Assembly (NCBI GenBank): GCA_964407285.1
Contig: CAYOVG010000070.1
Coordinates: forward strand, 1 to 22,589
Direction of reading: 5' to 3'
DNA length: 22,589 nucleotides
Source of the DNA: CAYOVG01 sp964407285
GTDB lineage: Bacteria; Desulfobacterota; Syntrophobacteria; Syntrophobacterales; Syntrophobacteraceae
Every line of letters begins with the position of its first letter. Positions within the stretch are counted from its first letter, which is position 1. A program made the position numbers and the translations under genes. The notes beneath the pieces are model-generated. The model did not search any database. It was not told the origin of the DNA and worked only from the letters and a program-made list of their open reading frames with translations. Below, piece by piece: positions 5,714-14,312 of the stretch.

Positions 5714-8500
5714 CTACAACAACCTCAATGCCTCCCGCGCCGCATGCCGCACATCGATGTCGGGGTCGGAGCGCAAAATCTCCACCAATCCGGGCTCGAC
5801 GCGCCTGCTCCCGAAATGGCCCAGCGCAATTACCGCGGACAGCCGCACCGACGCATCCTCATCCCCGAGGGCCTGCATCATCTTCGCGGTTGCAGCCGGA
5901 TGCTTCATGCGGGCAAGAGCCTTCGCGGTCGCGCTCCGGACTTCCGGGGCCTGATGATTCAAACCTCGCGCAACGTCTTCCACGTACGCATCCCCAAGGC
6001 GCGAAAGGGCCTCGATGCACGACTCACGGCGGGACGCATCCGCCGTCAGTTCGATCAGCGCCGCAACGGCTTCGGGAGCACTCAGGCTCCCGAGCGCCGC
6101 AACGGCCGCGCTCATGATATGCGCATTCCCATCCTGCGCCGCGACCGTGCGCAAAGCTTCTATGGACTCCTTGCTGCCCCGGTCCCTCAAAGCCTCGATG
6201 GCGTCCAGGCGCTTCACGCCGTCGGGGGACAGCAGCGCATCCAGGATATAGGGAAGAGCATCCGCATCCGGGATACGCCCCAACGCCGCCAACGCGGTCC
6301 TTACCAGGTCGTGGTCGGACTCCCCGATAAACGAAGAAAGAATACCGACAGCTTCCCCCCCGCCGATTCGCCCGAGCGTCTCCACCGCCGCAATGCGCAC
6401 CTGGCCTGCCGGGTCCCTCCGGGCAATCCGCGCCAGCGCATCGAAGGTCGAACCTTCGCCGAATGCTCCCGCCTCCATGATCCTGGACCTGCATGCATCC
6501 GAATAGACCAACATACCAATGGACCGGATGACAAAATAGCGCACCCAGGCTTCGCCGTCATCCAGGGCGCCATGGAGCAGAGGCAGGGCGTCGGCGCACT
6601 CCGCCTGAGACAGGGCGCGAGCGGCGGCGGACCGCACTCCCGGCTCATCACCGCCCAGGGCTTGTGCAAGAGCGGGCAACACCCTCTCGTCATCCAGGTA
6701 TGCGATATGCTCCACGGCAATGCTTCGTATCTTTTCATCAGCATCCCGGCAGCACTCGAACAACAGGTCCTTGCAGTTGGAGTAGCCGAAGTACCCCGCA
6801 ATCTTTACGGCCGATTCGCGCACTCTCGGGTCCGGGTCCAGCAGCGACGCCTCCATGCGACGGCCCATTTCGGGATTTCCCAAGGAATTGAGCGCCGCGA
6901 CGGCCGAGTGGCGTACCGCCATGTTGGAATGCGACAGCAGATCGATAAGCGGCTCGAAAGCCCGCTGGTCGCCTATCATCGCCAATGCTCCCGATGCCGC
7001 CGCCGTCAGTTCATCGTCCACGCCGAGCACCCCGATCAGGGATGGAACGGCGCGGGCGTCTCCGATGCGCCCCAGTGCGAAAACGGCGGCCTTGCGCGTC
7101 TCGATGTCCTCCGCCTCCAGGTGCTCCATCAACAACTCCGTGATCCGGCTCCCATAACGCACCAGGGCTTCCGTCGCTTCCTTCCGCACGGAGGGTTGCC
7201 CCAGGAGCCGAACGAGCGCCCGCTCCACGGCGGAGCCCTCGAGCCTTCCCAAGATCAGCGCCAGGGGACGCAGGTTCTCACTGGCGACACCGTTCATTGC
7301 GTCGATCAGGTTCAGGCTGCCGGCGGGCTTGATGGCGCGGTGAGCGATGTCGATTACGTGCGCGCCTTCCCCGTAGAGCCTTTCATAGCGGTCATGAATA
7401 GCCGCAATTGCCTGCAGGATGATTTCCACCGGCGCGTCCGGCCTGTTCAACTGCTCGGCGACCGGCGTCACGGCGCACTGATCGCCCAGGCTGCCCAGGG
7501 CTTCGACGGCGGCCTCCCGCAGCATAGCGTCCTCGAGAAGGGGCGCTATCCTCGGGCATGCCCGCGGATTCCCGATTCTCGCCAGCGCATCGAGCGCGGG
7601 AAAGGCCACGAAGAAATCCCGCGATCCGGCGATGGAGCAAAGGGCATCCAGCGCCTCTTCCGCGCGCATCTTCCCCAACGCCTCGATGGCATGGTAGCGG
7701 ACGTTCGGGTCGGGGTCCGCGGTCGCCCGGATCAAATCGGGGACCGCGCGCTCATCCCGCATCTCCCCCAACGCAAGGGCGGCATACGTCCGGAGCTCCG
7801 CATCGGGGTCCCGGAGGAATCCGGTGAGCGGCGTCAGGGTATCCAGGTCCATCATCGACAGCACCTGCAAAGCGCTGTTCAAGACACTGGGGTTCCGGTG
7901 CTCCTTCTGGAGCGCCCGCAGAAGCACGGTGATGGAATCGGGGCCTCTGCGAGCCGCCAGCCCGCTGACGGCCGCGCGCCGGACACGCCAACTCGAATCG
8001 TGCCTGAGCAAATGCATGAGAGGCTGAACGGGTTCCCGCATCTCACCGGCCACCAGGGCCTCGGCTGCCTGAAGCCGGATTTCCTCATCGGAGCTTTCCA
8101 GTTGCTCCTTGAGTTCCCGTTCCCGCTCCAGCCGCCCGGTGACATCCTCGATGGTCACCAGGGTTCCGATGATACGCGTCCCCTCGTGCAGCGGCGCGAT
8201 GGTCGTGTGTTGCCGCATCTTCGAAAAATACTTCGACGGACCCCGTGTCGGACACGGTATCAGGTACTGGTGGAAGGCGGACGCAAGAACCGCAAAGCTC
8301 CCGTCCTCGATTACGGTTTTGAACCGTGATATCAGCGTTTGCTTTCCCAACTCCGGGAAGAGCTCATCCAGTCTCCGCCCGCACGCCTCGCCGGCCGAAA
8401 TGCCGGTGACCCGCTCCAGCCAGTCGTCCCAGGAGCGTATGACGAGTTCCCTGTCGGTGGTGAAAATGCCGATACGCGAGTCGGAATCATCAATGGACAT
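5714..8500 (-). CDS. PAS domain plus HEAT-repeat scaffold protein
   Basis: A 928-residue soluble protein. Residues about 5-125 form a PAS-like sensor (around RELVIRSWDDWLERVTG, ending in TIEDVTGRLERERELKEQ). From about residue 130 to the end run roughly two dozen HEAT/PBS-lyase-type repeats of about 31 residues, each with the pattern D-x2-VR-x2-A-x2-ALG. HEAT arrays are protein-binding superhelices, so this may scaffold the receptor array or pass an internal redox or ligand signal from the PAS domain. A HEAT-repeat protein (Cpc7) also occurs in the Myxococcus Che7 system, an established precedent for HEAT proteins in che operons. ATG 8500 has GAGG five bases upstream. It is 33 bases downstream of the receptor gene. 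No kinase domain or membrane segment is present. Confidence 0.9.
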   Translation of the reverse strand: MSIDDSDSRIGIFTTDRELVIRSWDDWLERVTGISAGEACGRRLDELFPELGKQTLISRFKTVIEDGSFAVLASAFHQYLIPCPTRGPSKYFSKMRQHTTIAPLHEGTRIIGTLVTIEDVTGRLERERELKEQLESSDEEIRLQAAEALVAGEMREPVQPLMHLLRHDSSWRVRRAAVSGLAARRGPDSITVLLRALQKEHRNPSVLNSALQVLSMMDLDTLTPLTGFLRDPDAELRTYAALALGEMRDERAVPDLIRATADPDPNVRYHAIEALGKMRAEEALDALCSIAGSRDFFVAFPALDALARIGNPRACPRIAPLLEDAMLREAAVEALGSLGDQCAVTPVAEQLNRPDAPVEIILQAIAAIHDRYERLYGEGAHVIDIAHRAIKPAGSLNLIDAMNGVASENLRPLALILGRLEGSAVERALVRLLGQPSVRKEATEALVRYGSRITELLMEHLEAEDIETRKAAVFALGRIGDARAVPSLIGVLGVDDELTAAASGALAMIGDQRAFEPLIDLLSHSNMAVRHSAVAALNSLGNPEMGRRMEASLLDPDPRVRESAVKIAGYFGYSNCKDLLFECCRDADEKIRSIAVEHIAYLDDERVLPALAQALGGDEPGVRSAAARALSQAECADALPLLHGALDDGEAWVRYFVIRSIGMLVYSDACRSRIMEAGAFGEGSTFDALARIARRDPAGQVRIAAVETLGRIGGGEAVGILSSFIGESDHDLVRTALAALGRIPDADALPYILDALLSPDGVKRLDAIEALRDRGSKESIEALRTVAAQDGNAHIMSAAVAALGSLSAPEAVAALIELTADASRRESCIEALSRLGDAYVEDVARGLNHQAPEVRSATAKALARMKHPAATAKMMQALGDEDASVRLSAVIALGHFGSRRVEPGLVEILRSDPDIDVRHAAREALRLL

Positions 8501-8533
8501 TTCTACCTCTATTCGTTCGCTCTATTTCTTGCT

Positions 8534-10597
8534 CTAAACGCCGCGCATCCGGTCGAGAGCTTCCCCAATGCCCCTGGCGTTTTCCGCGATGGCCTCCGTG
8601 GAACGTTGCGTGGCCTTGACTCCCTGGAGATTCCGGTCGGTGATCTTGCGGATATCCATAAGCGCCTTGAGGGTCGCTTCCGAAGCGCCGGCATGCTCCC
8701 GGTTCGCTCGAGTGATCATCGCAATCCGCGTCGTTATGTTCTGCCAGGACGTCGCCATCTGCTTGACCGCCCGATTCTGCTCCCTTATGGCTTTCGCCAC
8801 CTGTTCGGATTGGTTTCGTATGGAATCGACCGCCGACGAAATCTGGCCTGCGGCGCCCGCCTGCTCGCCCATGGCCCTGGACACGCTTGCAGTCAGCTTG
8901 GAAAGCCGTTCGGCCTCCCTGGAAATCTGATCGCCGGCCGAAGCCTGTTCCGCCAGCGCCCGCGTGGTGGATGCGGCCCCTCGCCGCATGGAATCCACCG
9001 CCTGCGAGATCTGCCCCACCGCCTTTGCCTGTTCCGCCGCGCCCTTGCGCATCTGTTCCGCAAGCGACGCGGCCTTCCGCGCAGCCTTGATGATATTTCG
9101 GGCGGCCCGCCCCTGTTCGTTCGTGGCCTGAGTCACCTGCTGCGCGATTTTGCGCATGCCGGCCGTTCCCTGCATGATGGTCTGGGCCGCTTTGGCCTGC
9201 TCCCCCGTCGCCGCAGCCACCTGCTTCGCCTGCATGGCGGTGCTGTTGATGGCGTCCACCACGTCCCGGCTCGCCGTCAACTGCTCGTCGGCGGCCCCGG
9301 TGATCCGGCTCACCAGTTGAGCCACTTCCCGAACGCCGCCCAGGATCTTTTCGAGTCCCCCGGCGCCGCCTTCGGCCATTCGGCTGCTCTCATCGGCCAC
9401 ATGCAGCCCTTCGTTGGATGCGTTCACGGCATCCTGGGCCGCTTCCTGCAAGGCCTTGATGATACCTGCTATATCGGCCGTGGCCCTTGCGGAGCGGTCG
9501 GCCAGGTTTCGGATCTCCTCGGCGACCACGGCGAAGCCGCGCCCCGCCTCGCCCGCCCTCGCCGCCTCGATCGACGCGTTCAGCGAAAGCAGATTGGTGC
9601 GCTCGGCGATCAGGTTGATGGTGTCCACAATCGTTCCGATCTCGTTGGCTCGCCTGCCCATCTCTCGAATGACGCTCGACGACTGCACCATGGAATCGCG
9701 CATGCGGCCGATACCCTCGATGGACTTCTGTATGGCCTTGCCCCCCTCCTCGGCGTCGCGGCCCACCCGCTTCGTAATCTCGTCGGTCTGTTTGGCCAGA
9801 GCAGCGACGGAGTGGATGGATCTATCCATCTGGGTGGCGCTCGTTGCGGCCGAATTTGCAATACCCGTGATTCGTTCCGCGCTCCCGGCGACCTCCTGTA
9901 CGCTCCGGACCACCTCCTCGATGGACGTGGAAACCTGCTCCACGGTGGACCCCAGGTTCTCCGAAACGGCGGCGATTTCCTCGATGGACGCCGCCATCTC
10001 GTTGATGGAAGAAGACGTCTCCTCCGCCGCGGAAGCGGCGGAATCGGCGTTTGCCGCCACTCCCTGTATGGAGCGGGTCACTTCCTCGACGGATGCCGCG
10101 GTCTCGGTGATGGAAGCCGCCAGCGATTCGGTATCGCCGCCGACGCTCTTTATCGAAGCGGCCATCTCGTTCATGGAGGCGGTCACCTGTGTGACGGAGG
10201 TGGCCAGTTCCTGGGTGGTATCGGAAACGCTTTGGATGGAAGCCGTGGTCTCCTGGACGGATGAAGACGTCTCGGAGACCGACGCGGCGAGAGACTCGCT
10301 GTTCTTGCCCACCTGCTCGATGGACGCCGCCATCTCATTGATCGAGGAGATGAGGTCCTCCGCGGAAGAGGAGACGGATGAGGCCTGTTCGGCCGTTTCG
10401 TTGAGCGATGCGCTCATCTCGTTGACCGCATTGACGGCGTCGTCCAGGGACCGGATTTGCGCTTCCGCGTCGGAGGCGACATCGGCGGAACCGCGGGACA
10501 CATCGGTCGCGGAGCGGACGATCCGGTCTACCTGCTCGCGAATACCGTCTACCTGTTCTCTTGCATTGTTGCGCGCATTGCGGGTGAACAACCACAT
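8534..10597 (-). CDS. Soluble methyl-accepting chemotaxis protein without sensor domain
   Basis: A 687-residue chemoreceptor made almost entirely of coiled coil. It lacks a signal peptide, membrane segments, HAMP and any ligand-binding domain. The conserved signalling tip, around AERTNLLSLNASIEAARAGE, is near residues 331-352, so the two antiparallel arms are nearly equal in length. Both arms are built from repeats: NEMAAS recurs at residues 87, 143 and 199, exactly 56 apart, and the descending arm has a run of 28-residue units each beginning EQ or EH. ATG 10597 is chosen because AGGAGG lies nine bases upstream; an upstream GTG at 10624 would place that site inside the gene. No C-terminal NWETF-type tether is seen. 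It should dock with the CheA and CheW encoded upstream; the adjacent PAS-HEAT protein may provide its input. Confidence 0.93.
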   Translation of the reverse strand: MWLFTRNARNNAREQVDGIREQVDRIVRSATDVSRGSADVASDAEAQIRSLDDAVNAVNEMSASLNETAEQASSVSSSAEDLISSINEMAASIEQVGKNSESLAASVSETSSSVQETTASIQSVSDTTQELATSVTQVTASMNEMAASIKSVGGDTESLAASITETAASVEEVTRSIQGVAANADSAASAAEETSSSINEMAASIEEIAAVSENLGSTVEQVSTSIEEVVRSVQEVAGSAERITGIANSAATSATQMDRSIHSVAALAKQTDEITKRVGRDAEEGGKAIQKSIEGIGRMRDSMVQSSSVIREMGRRANEIGTIVDTINLIAERTNLLSLNASIEAARAGEAGRGFAVVAEEIRNLADRSARATADIAGIIKALQEAAQDAVNASNEGLHVADESSRMAEGGAGGLEKILGGVREVAQLVSRITGAADEQLTASRDVVDAINSTAMQAKQVAAATGEQAKAAQTIMQGTAGMRKIAQQVTQATNEQGRAARNIIKAARKAASLAEQMRKGAAEQAKAVGQISQAVDSMRRGAASTTRALAEQASAGDQISREAERLSKLTASVSRAMGEQAGAAGQISSAVDSIRNQSEQVAKAIREQNRAVKQMATSWQNITTRIAMITRANREHAGASEATLKALMDIRKITDRNLQGVKATQRSTEAIAENARGIGEALDRMRGV

Positions 10598-10633
10598 GGG
10601 GCTTTTCCTCCTGTTATTTTGCACAAATGGGTA

Positions 10634-11176
10634 TCAGGCGTCTTGGGGGAGAGGGGCATCCCCGGCCTCTTCTTCCCGCTCCCGGACGGCTTCTTCATCC
10701 ACCAGGCGCGCGCCGTCCTCCGGAAGCTGTTCGCTCTCCCCGCCGCTCAGGACTTCCGTGATATTGAGAATAAGCACCAGCCGCTCTCCAAGCCTTGCTA
10801 TCCCTTCAAGGTATCTGCCGCTCAGGCCGGAAATCTCCTCCGGGGGGTCGATGATGGCGTCGGTCGCTATGGTGACGAATTCCCGCGCGGTGTCCACAAT
10901 AAATCCCACGATGCGGTTATGGGTCTGAGTGATGACGAGCCTGGAGCGCAGGTCGTGGGGCACCCTCTCAAATCCGAACCGGGTCCGGAGATTGATGGCC
11001 GGAATCACCCGGCCTCGACTGTAAACCACCCCCTCCACAAAAGCCGGCGCGTTGGGCACGGGAGTAATCTGTTCAACCATCTCCATCTGCCGCACATCGC
11101 GGCTGGGGATTCCATACGTGGCGCCGGCCAGTTCGAAAAGAACATACGATTCGAGGCTGCTTCCGTCTTCGGCCAT
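10634..11176 (-). CDS. cheW: CheW coupling protein
   Basis: A 180-residue CheW-domain protein that bridges receptor tip and CheA. The core runs from ESYVLFELAGATYGIP to about residue 145, with the family blocks VPNAPAFVEGVVYSRGRVIPAINLR and VGFIVD. The final 35 residues are an acidic, low-complexity tail rich in Glu and Asp that is not part of the usual domain. ATG 11176 is chosen: AGGAG lies seven bases upstream, and it starts just before the conserved core. A longer reading from a TTG at 11272 would translate an intergenic palindrome and should be rejected. The gene sits between cheA and the receptor gene with a 36-base gap to the latter. Confidence 0.94.
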   Translation of the reverse strand: MAEDGSSLESYVLFELAGATYGIPSRDVRQMEMVEQITPVPNAPAFVEGVVYSRGRVIPAINLRTRFGFERVPHDLRSRLVITQTHNRIVGFIVDTAREFVTIATDAIIDPPEEISGLSGRYLEGIARLGERLVLILNITEVLSGGESEQLPEDGARLVDEEAVREREEEAGDAPLPQDA

Positions 11177-11198
11177 TTCCGGACTCCTGACTTTTTTC

Positions 11199-11269
11199 AC
11201 CACGAAAAGCACGAAAAGACACAAAAATGGGAGAGATCCTTTTTCGCGTCTTTTCGCGCTTTTCGTGGT
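11199..11269. repeat. Large intergenic palindrome between cheA and cheW
   Basis: The left arm at 11199-11227 and right arm at 11240-11269 are near-perfect inverted repeats (ACCACGAAAAGC followed by further CGAAAAGAC-type units) separated by 12 bases. They differ at two positions and one indel. Each arm is itself built of short direct CACGAAAAG-like units. The structure fills most of the 92-base cheA-cheW gap and touches the cheA stop codon. In RNA it would form a stem of nearly 30 base pairs, which could set the cheA:cheW ratio or stabilise mRNA. It may equally be a dispersed REP-like element. Confidence 0.85.
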
Positions 11270-13344
11270 CAATGCTCTTCATCCCTCTCGTGGTCCGTTC
11301 TTCGCGATCTGTTTGCGGTCTGCTCGCGGTGGAACCGGATCAAGTCCGCCGCATCCAGTATCAGGACCACTCCCCTGTCCCCTATTTCGGTCGCGCCGCT
11401 CACCCCCGGGGTCCGCACCAGCGGATCTTCGAGAGCGCGCACAACGATCTCCCTCTGTCCGAGTATCCTGTCCACCACGATGCCCACGGGATTGGAGCCG
11501 CTCCCGGCGACGAGAGCATAGGAGGCGCTCCCGGAATTTTCCTCGATGCCGAAAAGCTTCGACAGGCGCGCGAGCGTCAAAACCCCGTCCCGGTAGGAAA
11601 CGAGTTCGTTTCGCTCGAGTGTGGCGACGGCCTCCTTGCGCACCTGGACGGCCTCGCGAACGGCGGACGCCGGAACGGCGAAAACCTGGTCGCCGACCCC
11701 CACGATCAGGGCATCGACGATGGCCAGGGTGAGCGGCAGGCTGATGGTGAAATGCGTTCCCCGCCCCGGCAGGCTATCCAGCGCGAGGGAGCCTCCGAGT
11801 TCATTCACGGTCTTCTTGACGATGGCCATGCCGACGCCGCGTCCGCTGGTCATGTCCGCCTCGTCGCGGGTGGAAAAGCCCGCCGTGCACAGCAGGTCCA
11901 GCATCACCGCCGGGTCCGGCGCAGCATCCGGCCCTACCATGCCGGACGCCCGCGCGCGGCTGATGACCCGCTCCGCATCCACACCCCTGCCGTCCTCGAT
12001 GATCTCGATCGCTACGGTATCGCCCACCGTCGAGGCGCGCAACTCCAGCCGCCCGGTCGCCGGTTTGCCCGCGGCCGCGCGTTCTTCCGGGGTCTCCAGC
12101 CCGTGGCCGACGGCGTTTCGCACAAGATGCAGGAGAGGGTCCATCATCCTTTCGATCACGTACTTGTCGATTTCCGTCTCCCGCCCCGCGATCGCCACGG
12201 AAACTTCTTTCCGATGTTCGCGGGCAAGCTCGTGCGCCACGAATTCCATGCGTTCGAACACGTAGCCGATGGGCACCATGCGAACGCGCATAATACCCTC
12301 CCGCAGGTCCCGAAGCCGGCGATCCATGACAAGGCTGGTCTCCTGCAGGGCGCGCCACTCGTGAGGCGGCATCAGAGGTTCCACCCGCTTCAGGCCGTCC
12401 TCGAGGCGAATCCGGCCGACCACCAGTTCGCCCACCATCTGCATCAGCTCGTCCAGCCTGGCAAGGTCGACGCGAACGATGCCGGGCGAGGACAGTGTCG
12501 CCGGTCCTTCGGCGCCCACGGCGGATTCACGGCCATCCCGGACTCCCGGCCGGGAGGCGGCGGGAGGTTCGAGGCCGCGCTCGTAAGGGACGAAGGACAC
12601 CCCGTCTCCCTCCCATTCGGAAAAGACTTCCGGGCCTTCCCCGGTCGCCACGATGAACTGGAAGCTGATCCGGCCGTCCTCCCCGACATTCGGCATGGCC
12701 CGGATCAGCTCACCTGTTTTCTGAAGACGCGACCGGATCTCATTCACGTTTATACCGCGCCCGGCAAGAGACTCCGTGGGGGTGAAAACGACCTCCCACG
12801 CCCGCGCGCCCTCCCGGAGCGCTTCATCGAGCCGCCGTGCGTCTTCGGGAGACAGGTCGTCCGTCGCCCGCTTCGCGCCGGGCCTGCCGCGCTCCTTTCC
12901 TGCGGACGCAACCGCCGCGGACGCGCCCGAATCCGCTACGAGCCCATCGATGCGGGAAATGACGGGATAGATATCGGGCATGGGTGTTTTCAGGCGATGG
13001 GCGGTGATGACGTTTTCGAGCGCCCTGGCGGTGGCGACGAGCACATCCATGGCTTCGGAATCAAAAGCGCCCTGCCCCTTGAGAAGCGCGCGCAGATAAC
13101 TCTCGATGCCGTGCGACAGTTGCGCCGCATCCGTCAACCCCACCATGCCGGACAGGCCCTTGATCGTATGGAAACTGCGGAAAAGATCGTTGAGCGGGCC
13201 GCGTGCGCTTCCACTCGCCGCGGGCTGGTTGACGAAACGCTCCATGGCCAGCAGGGAACGGCGAACGACGGCGAGGTGCTCGTCACACTCCGCGTAGTAG
13301 TCATCGATCAGATCGTCGAAAATCAGCTTACCTGGTCCCGTCAT
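11269..13344 (-). CDS. cheA: CheA chemotaxis histidine kinase
   Basis: A 691-residue CheA. The P1 HPt domain carries the phospho-accepting H59 in SFHTIKG. A P2-like region covers about residues 165-255. The P3 dimerisation helices run from about 290 to 365. In the P4 ATPase domain the N box is LHLVRNAVGHG at 405-415, the G1 box DGRGVD is at 451-456 and the G2 box GRGVGM is at 501-506. A P5 CheW-like domain follows from about 540. There is no C-terminal receiver. The N box has G413 where the family usually has Asp (RNAxDHG). ATG 13344 overlaps the end of cheY2 by 17 bases; upstream in-frame codons to 13386 lie inside cheY2 and are not homologous to HPt domains. It phosphorylates CheY1, CheY2 and CheB. 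Confidence 0.95.
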   Translation of the reverse strand: MTGPGKLIFDDLIDDYYAECDEHLAVVRRSLLAMERFVNQPAASGSARGPLNDLFRSFHTIKGLSGMVGLTDAAQLSHGIESYLRALLKGQGAFDSEAMDVLVATARALENVITAHRLKTPMPDIYPVISRIDGLVADSGASAAVASAGKERGRPGAKRATDDLSPEDARRLDEALREGARAWEVVFTPTESLAGRGINVNEIRSRLQKTGELIRAMPNVGEDGRISFQFIVATGEGPEVFSEWEGDGVSFVPYERGLEPPAASRPGVRDGRESAVGAEGPATLSSPGIVRVDLARLDELMQMVGELVVGRIRLEDGLKRVEPLMPPHEWRALQETSLVMDRRLRDLREGIMRVRMVPIGYVFERMEFVAHELAREHRKEVSVAIAGRETEIDKYVIERMMDPLLHLVRNAVGHGLETPEERAAAGKPATGRLELRASTVGDTVAIEIIEDGRGVDAERVISRARASGMVGPDAAPDPAVMLDLLCTAGFSTRDEADMTSGRGVGMAIVKKTVNELGGSLALDSLPGRGTHFTISLPLTLAIVDALIVGVGDQVFAVPASAVREAVQVRKEAVATLERNELVSYRDGVLTLARLSKLFGIEENSGSASYALVAGSGSNPVGIVVDRILGQREIVVRALEDPLVRTPGVSGATEIGDRGVVLILDAADLIRFHREQTANRSRRTDHERDEEH

Positions 13345-13714
13345 TGCCGTTATCCAACAGCTCGCGCGCATGCCGCGCCAACACATGAGGGTCGAACGGC
13401 TTGGTGAGATAGACCGACGCGCCGCCCCCCAGGGCGCGCGAACGGCTCTCTTCGTCCCCCCTCGTCGTCAGCACGATTACGGGGATAGCATGAAACGACT
13501 CGTGTTTGCGGAGGAACTGGATCACTTCGAACCCGTGAATGTCCGGCATGTTCAAATCCAGTATCATGAGGTCCACGGGTCCCAGCGCCAGGCGCTCGAT
13601 CGCCTCCAGTCCGCTGGACGCCTCCAGCATCTTCACGTTCTCAAGTTCCCGCAGGGACGCCATGACCATCCGGCGCATCGTCGCTGAATCGTCTGTTATC
13701 AAAATACTTTTCAT
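13328..13714 (-). CDS. cheY: CheY-like single-domain response regulator (CheY2)
   Basis: The first gene of the che operon, a 128-residue receiver without output domain. It has DD at 8-9, phospho-acceptor D53 in LDLNMPD, T83/T84 in VLTTRGDE and K105 in TKPFDP. It is distinct from the distal CheY1 (different switch and helix-4 residues), so the two probably have separate targets, or one acts as a phosphate sink. Its 3' end overlaps cheA by 17 bases, implying coupled expression. The ribosome binding site before ATG 13714 is weak. Confidence 0.93.
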   Translation of the reverse strand: MKSILITDDSATMRRMVMASLRELENVKMLEASSGLEAIERLALGPVDLMILDLNMPDIHGFEVIQFLRKHESFHAIPVIVLTTRGDEESRSRALGGGASVYLTKPFDPHVLARHARELLDNGNDGTR

Positions 13715-13726
13715 ATTCTACGCTTT

Positions 13727-13754
13727 GCGGGTTACGGGTTGCGGATTGCGAGTC
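13727..13754. repeat. Degenerate GCGGGTT heptamer repeat
   Basis: Three to four heptamers (GCGGGTT, ACGGGTT, GCGGATT, then GCGAGTC) lie 13 bases upstream of cheY2. They are the reverse-complement form of the array at 1-49, so the visible che operon is bracketed by the same heptamer in inverted orientation. In the che mRNA this would be part of the 5' leader. Confidence 0.8.
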
Positions 13755-13891
13755 TTCGGTCCCCACGGACGACCGGCGCGCGTTCGCCTCTCATGGACGC
13801 CGGCGCGGAACGACGACCGCGCGCCCGCAACAGCCTATGCCGTAGAGACTCGAAAGGGCAAACAAAAACAGCACATCTGCGTTCGTTCATC

Positions 13892-13921
13892 ACTATAACC
13901 CGGCATGAGGGCATGCGTAAA
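13892..13921 (-). promoter_or_regulatory. Candidate sigma-70-type promoter for the che operon
   Basis: On the minus strand TTTACG (13916-13921) and TATAGT (13892-13897) are spaced by 18 bases, giving a leader of about 170 bases before cheY2. The match is partial and was found by eye. It is the best pairing seen in the gap upstream of the operon. Confidence 0.35.
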
Positions 13922-14159
13922 GCCCGGCCTGACGCCGCTTTCCGGCCACGGGCGGAGCTAAGGACATCGCTCACAAGTTAAGGAGCGGGTCCGCCAGTCA
14001 AGCGAACAGTGGGTAGTGGCACGGTTTGGTGGACCATATCGATGGAGATCCCGGCAAACGGCTGGTCGAGAGCTTCGGCAACACAGTCGGTCATGTCCAC
14101 AAGGATTGCTCAACCGATCCATGTGGCCCAAAGGTCAGAACTCTTGGTCTCTGGGAAAT

Positions 14160-14300
14160 TATACTGTGAACGGGTAGAACCTGGACTTTTCCTATGCGGT
14201 TAGGGCTGCCAACCGCAGTCTGTTGCGTTTCGACAGCCCGATCGCGGCTGGAAAGTAGTAAGCGCACAACAAAGTTTGGATTCCAACCGTTCACAGTATA
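14160..14300. mobile_element. MITE-like element with terminal inverted repeats and TA ends
   Basis: TATACTGTGAACGG at 14160-14173 is matched exactly by its reverse complement at 14287-14300. Similarity continues inward with a few changes for about 28 bases per arm. Each end carries a TA, as expected for TA-target (IS630/mariner-type) insertion, giving a 137-bp core with 12-bp perfect ends. There is no transposase inside. A 7-bp hairpin (TGCGGTT, 9-base loop, AACCGCA) lies within at 14195-14217. An alternative is a regulatory dyad or structured RNA. Confidence 0.5.
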
Positions 14301-14312
14301 TCCAGTTTTTCC

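Noticed and set aside
5744..8329. An 861-codon plus-strand open frame opposite the PAS-HEAT gene
   Set aside because: It is the antisense of a high-GC gene made of repeats; its product is arginine, histidine and glycine rich with no domain, while the minus strand reads clear PAS and HEAT repeats.
10598..10624. GTG start for the receptor at 10624
   Set aside because: The codons from 10624 run over an AGGAGG that is correctly spaced for ATG 10597.
11177..11272. N-terminal extension of cheW from a TTG codon at 11272
   Set aside because: It would translate the intergenic palindrome; the ATG at 11176 has a strong AGGAG and begins right at the conserved CheW core.
8339..13407. Long plus-strand open frames (8339-10264, 9414-10928, 11227-13407) opposite the receptor, cheW and cheA
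   Set aside because: All are shadows of GC-rich genes. The minus strand carries unmistakable chemotaxis domains across the same bases.
13732..13974. 80-codon minus-strand open frame upstream of cheY2
   Set aside because: It covers the candidate che promoter and the heptamer repeat, has no domain, and is arginine-rich as expected of random GC-rich DNA.
14009..14203. 64-codon plus-strand open frame at the junction
   Set aside because: No ribosome binding site and no homology I recognise; it runs into the inverted-repeat element.
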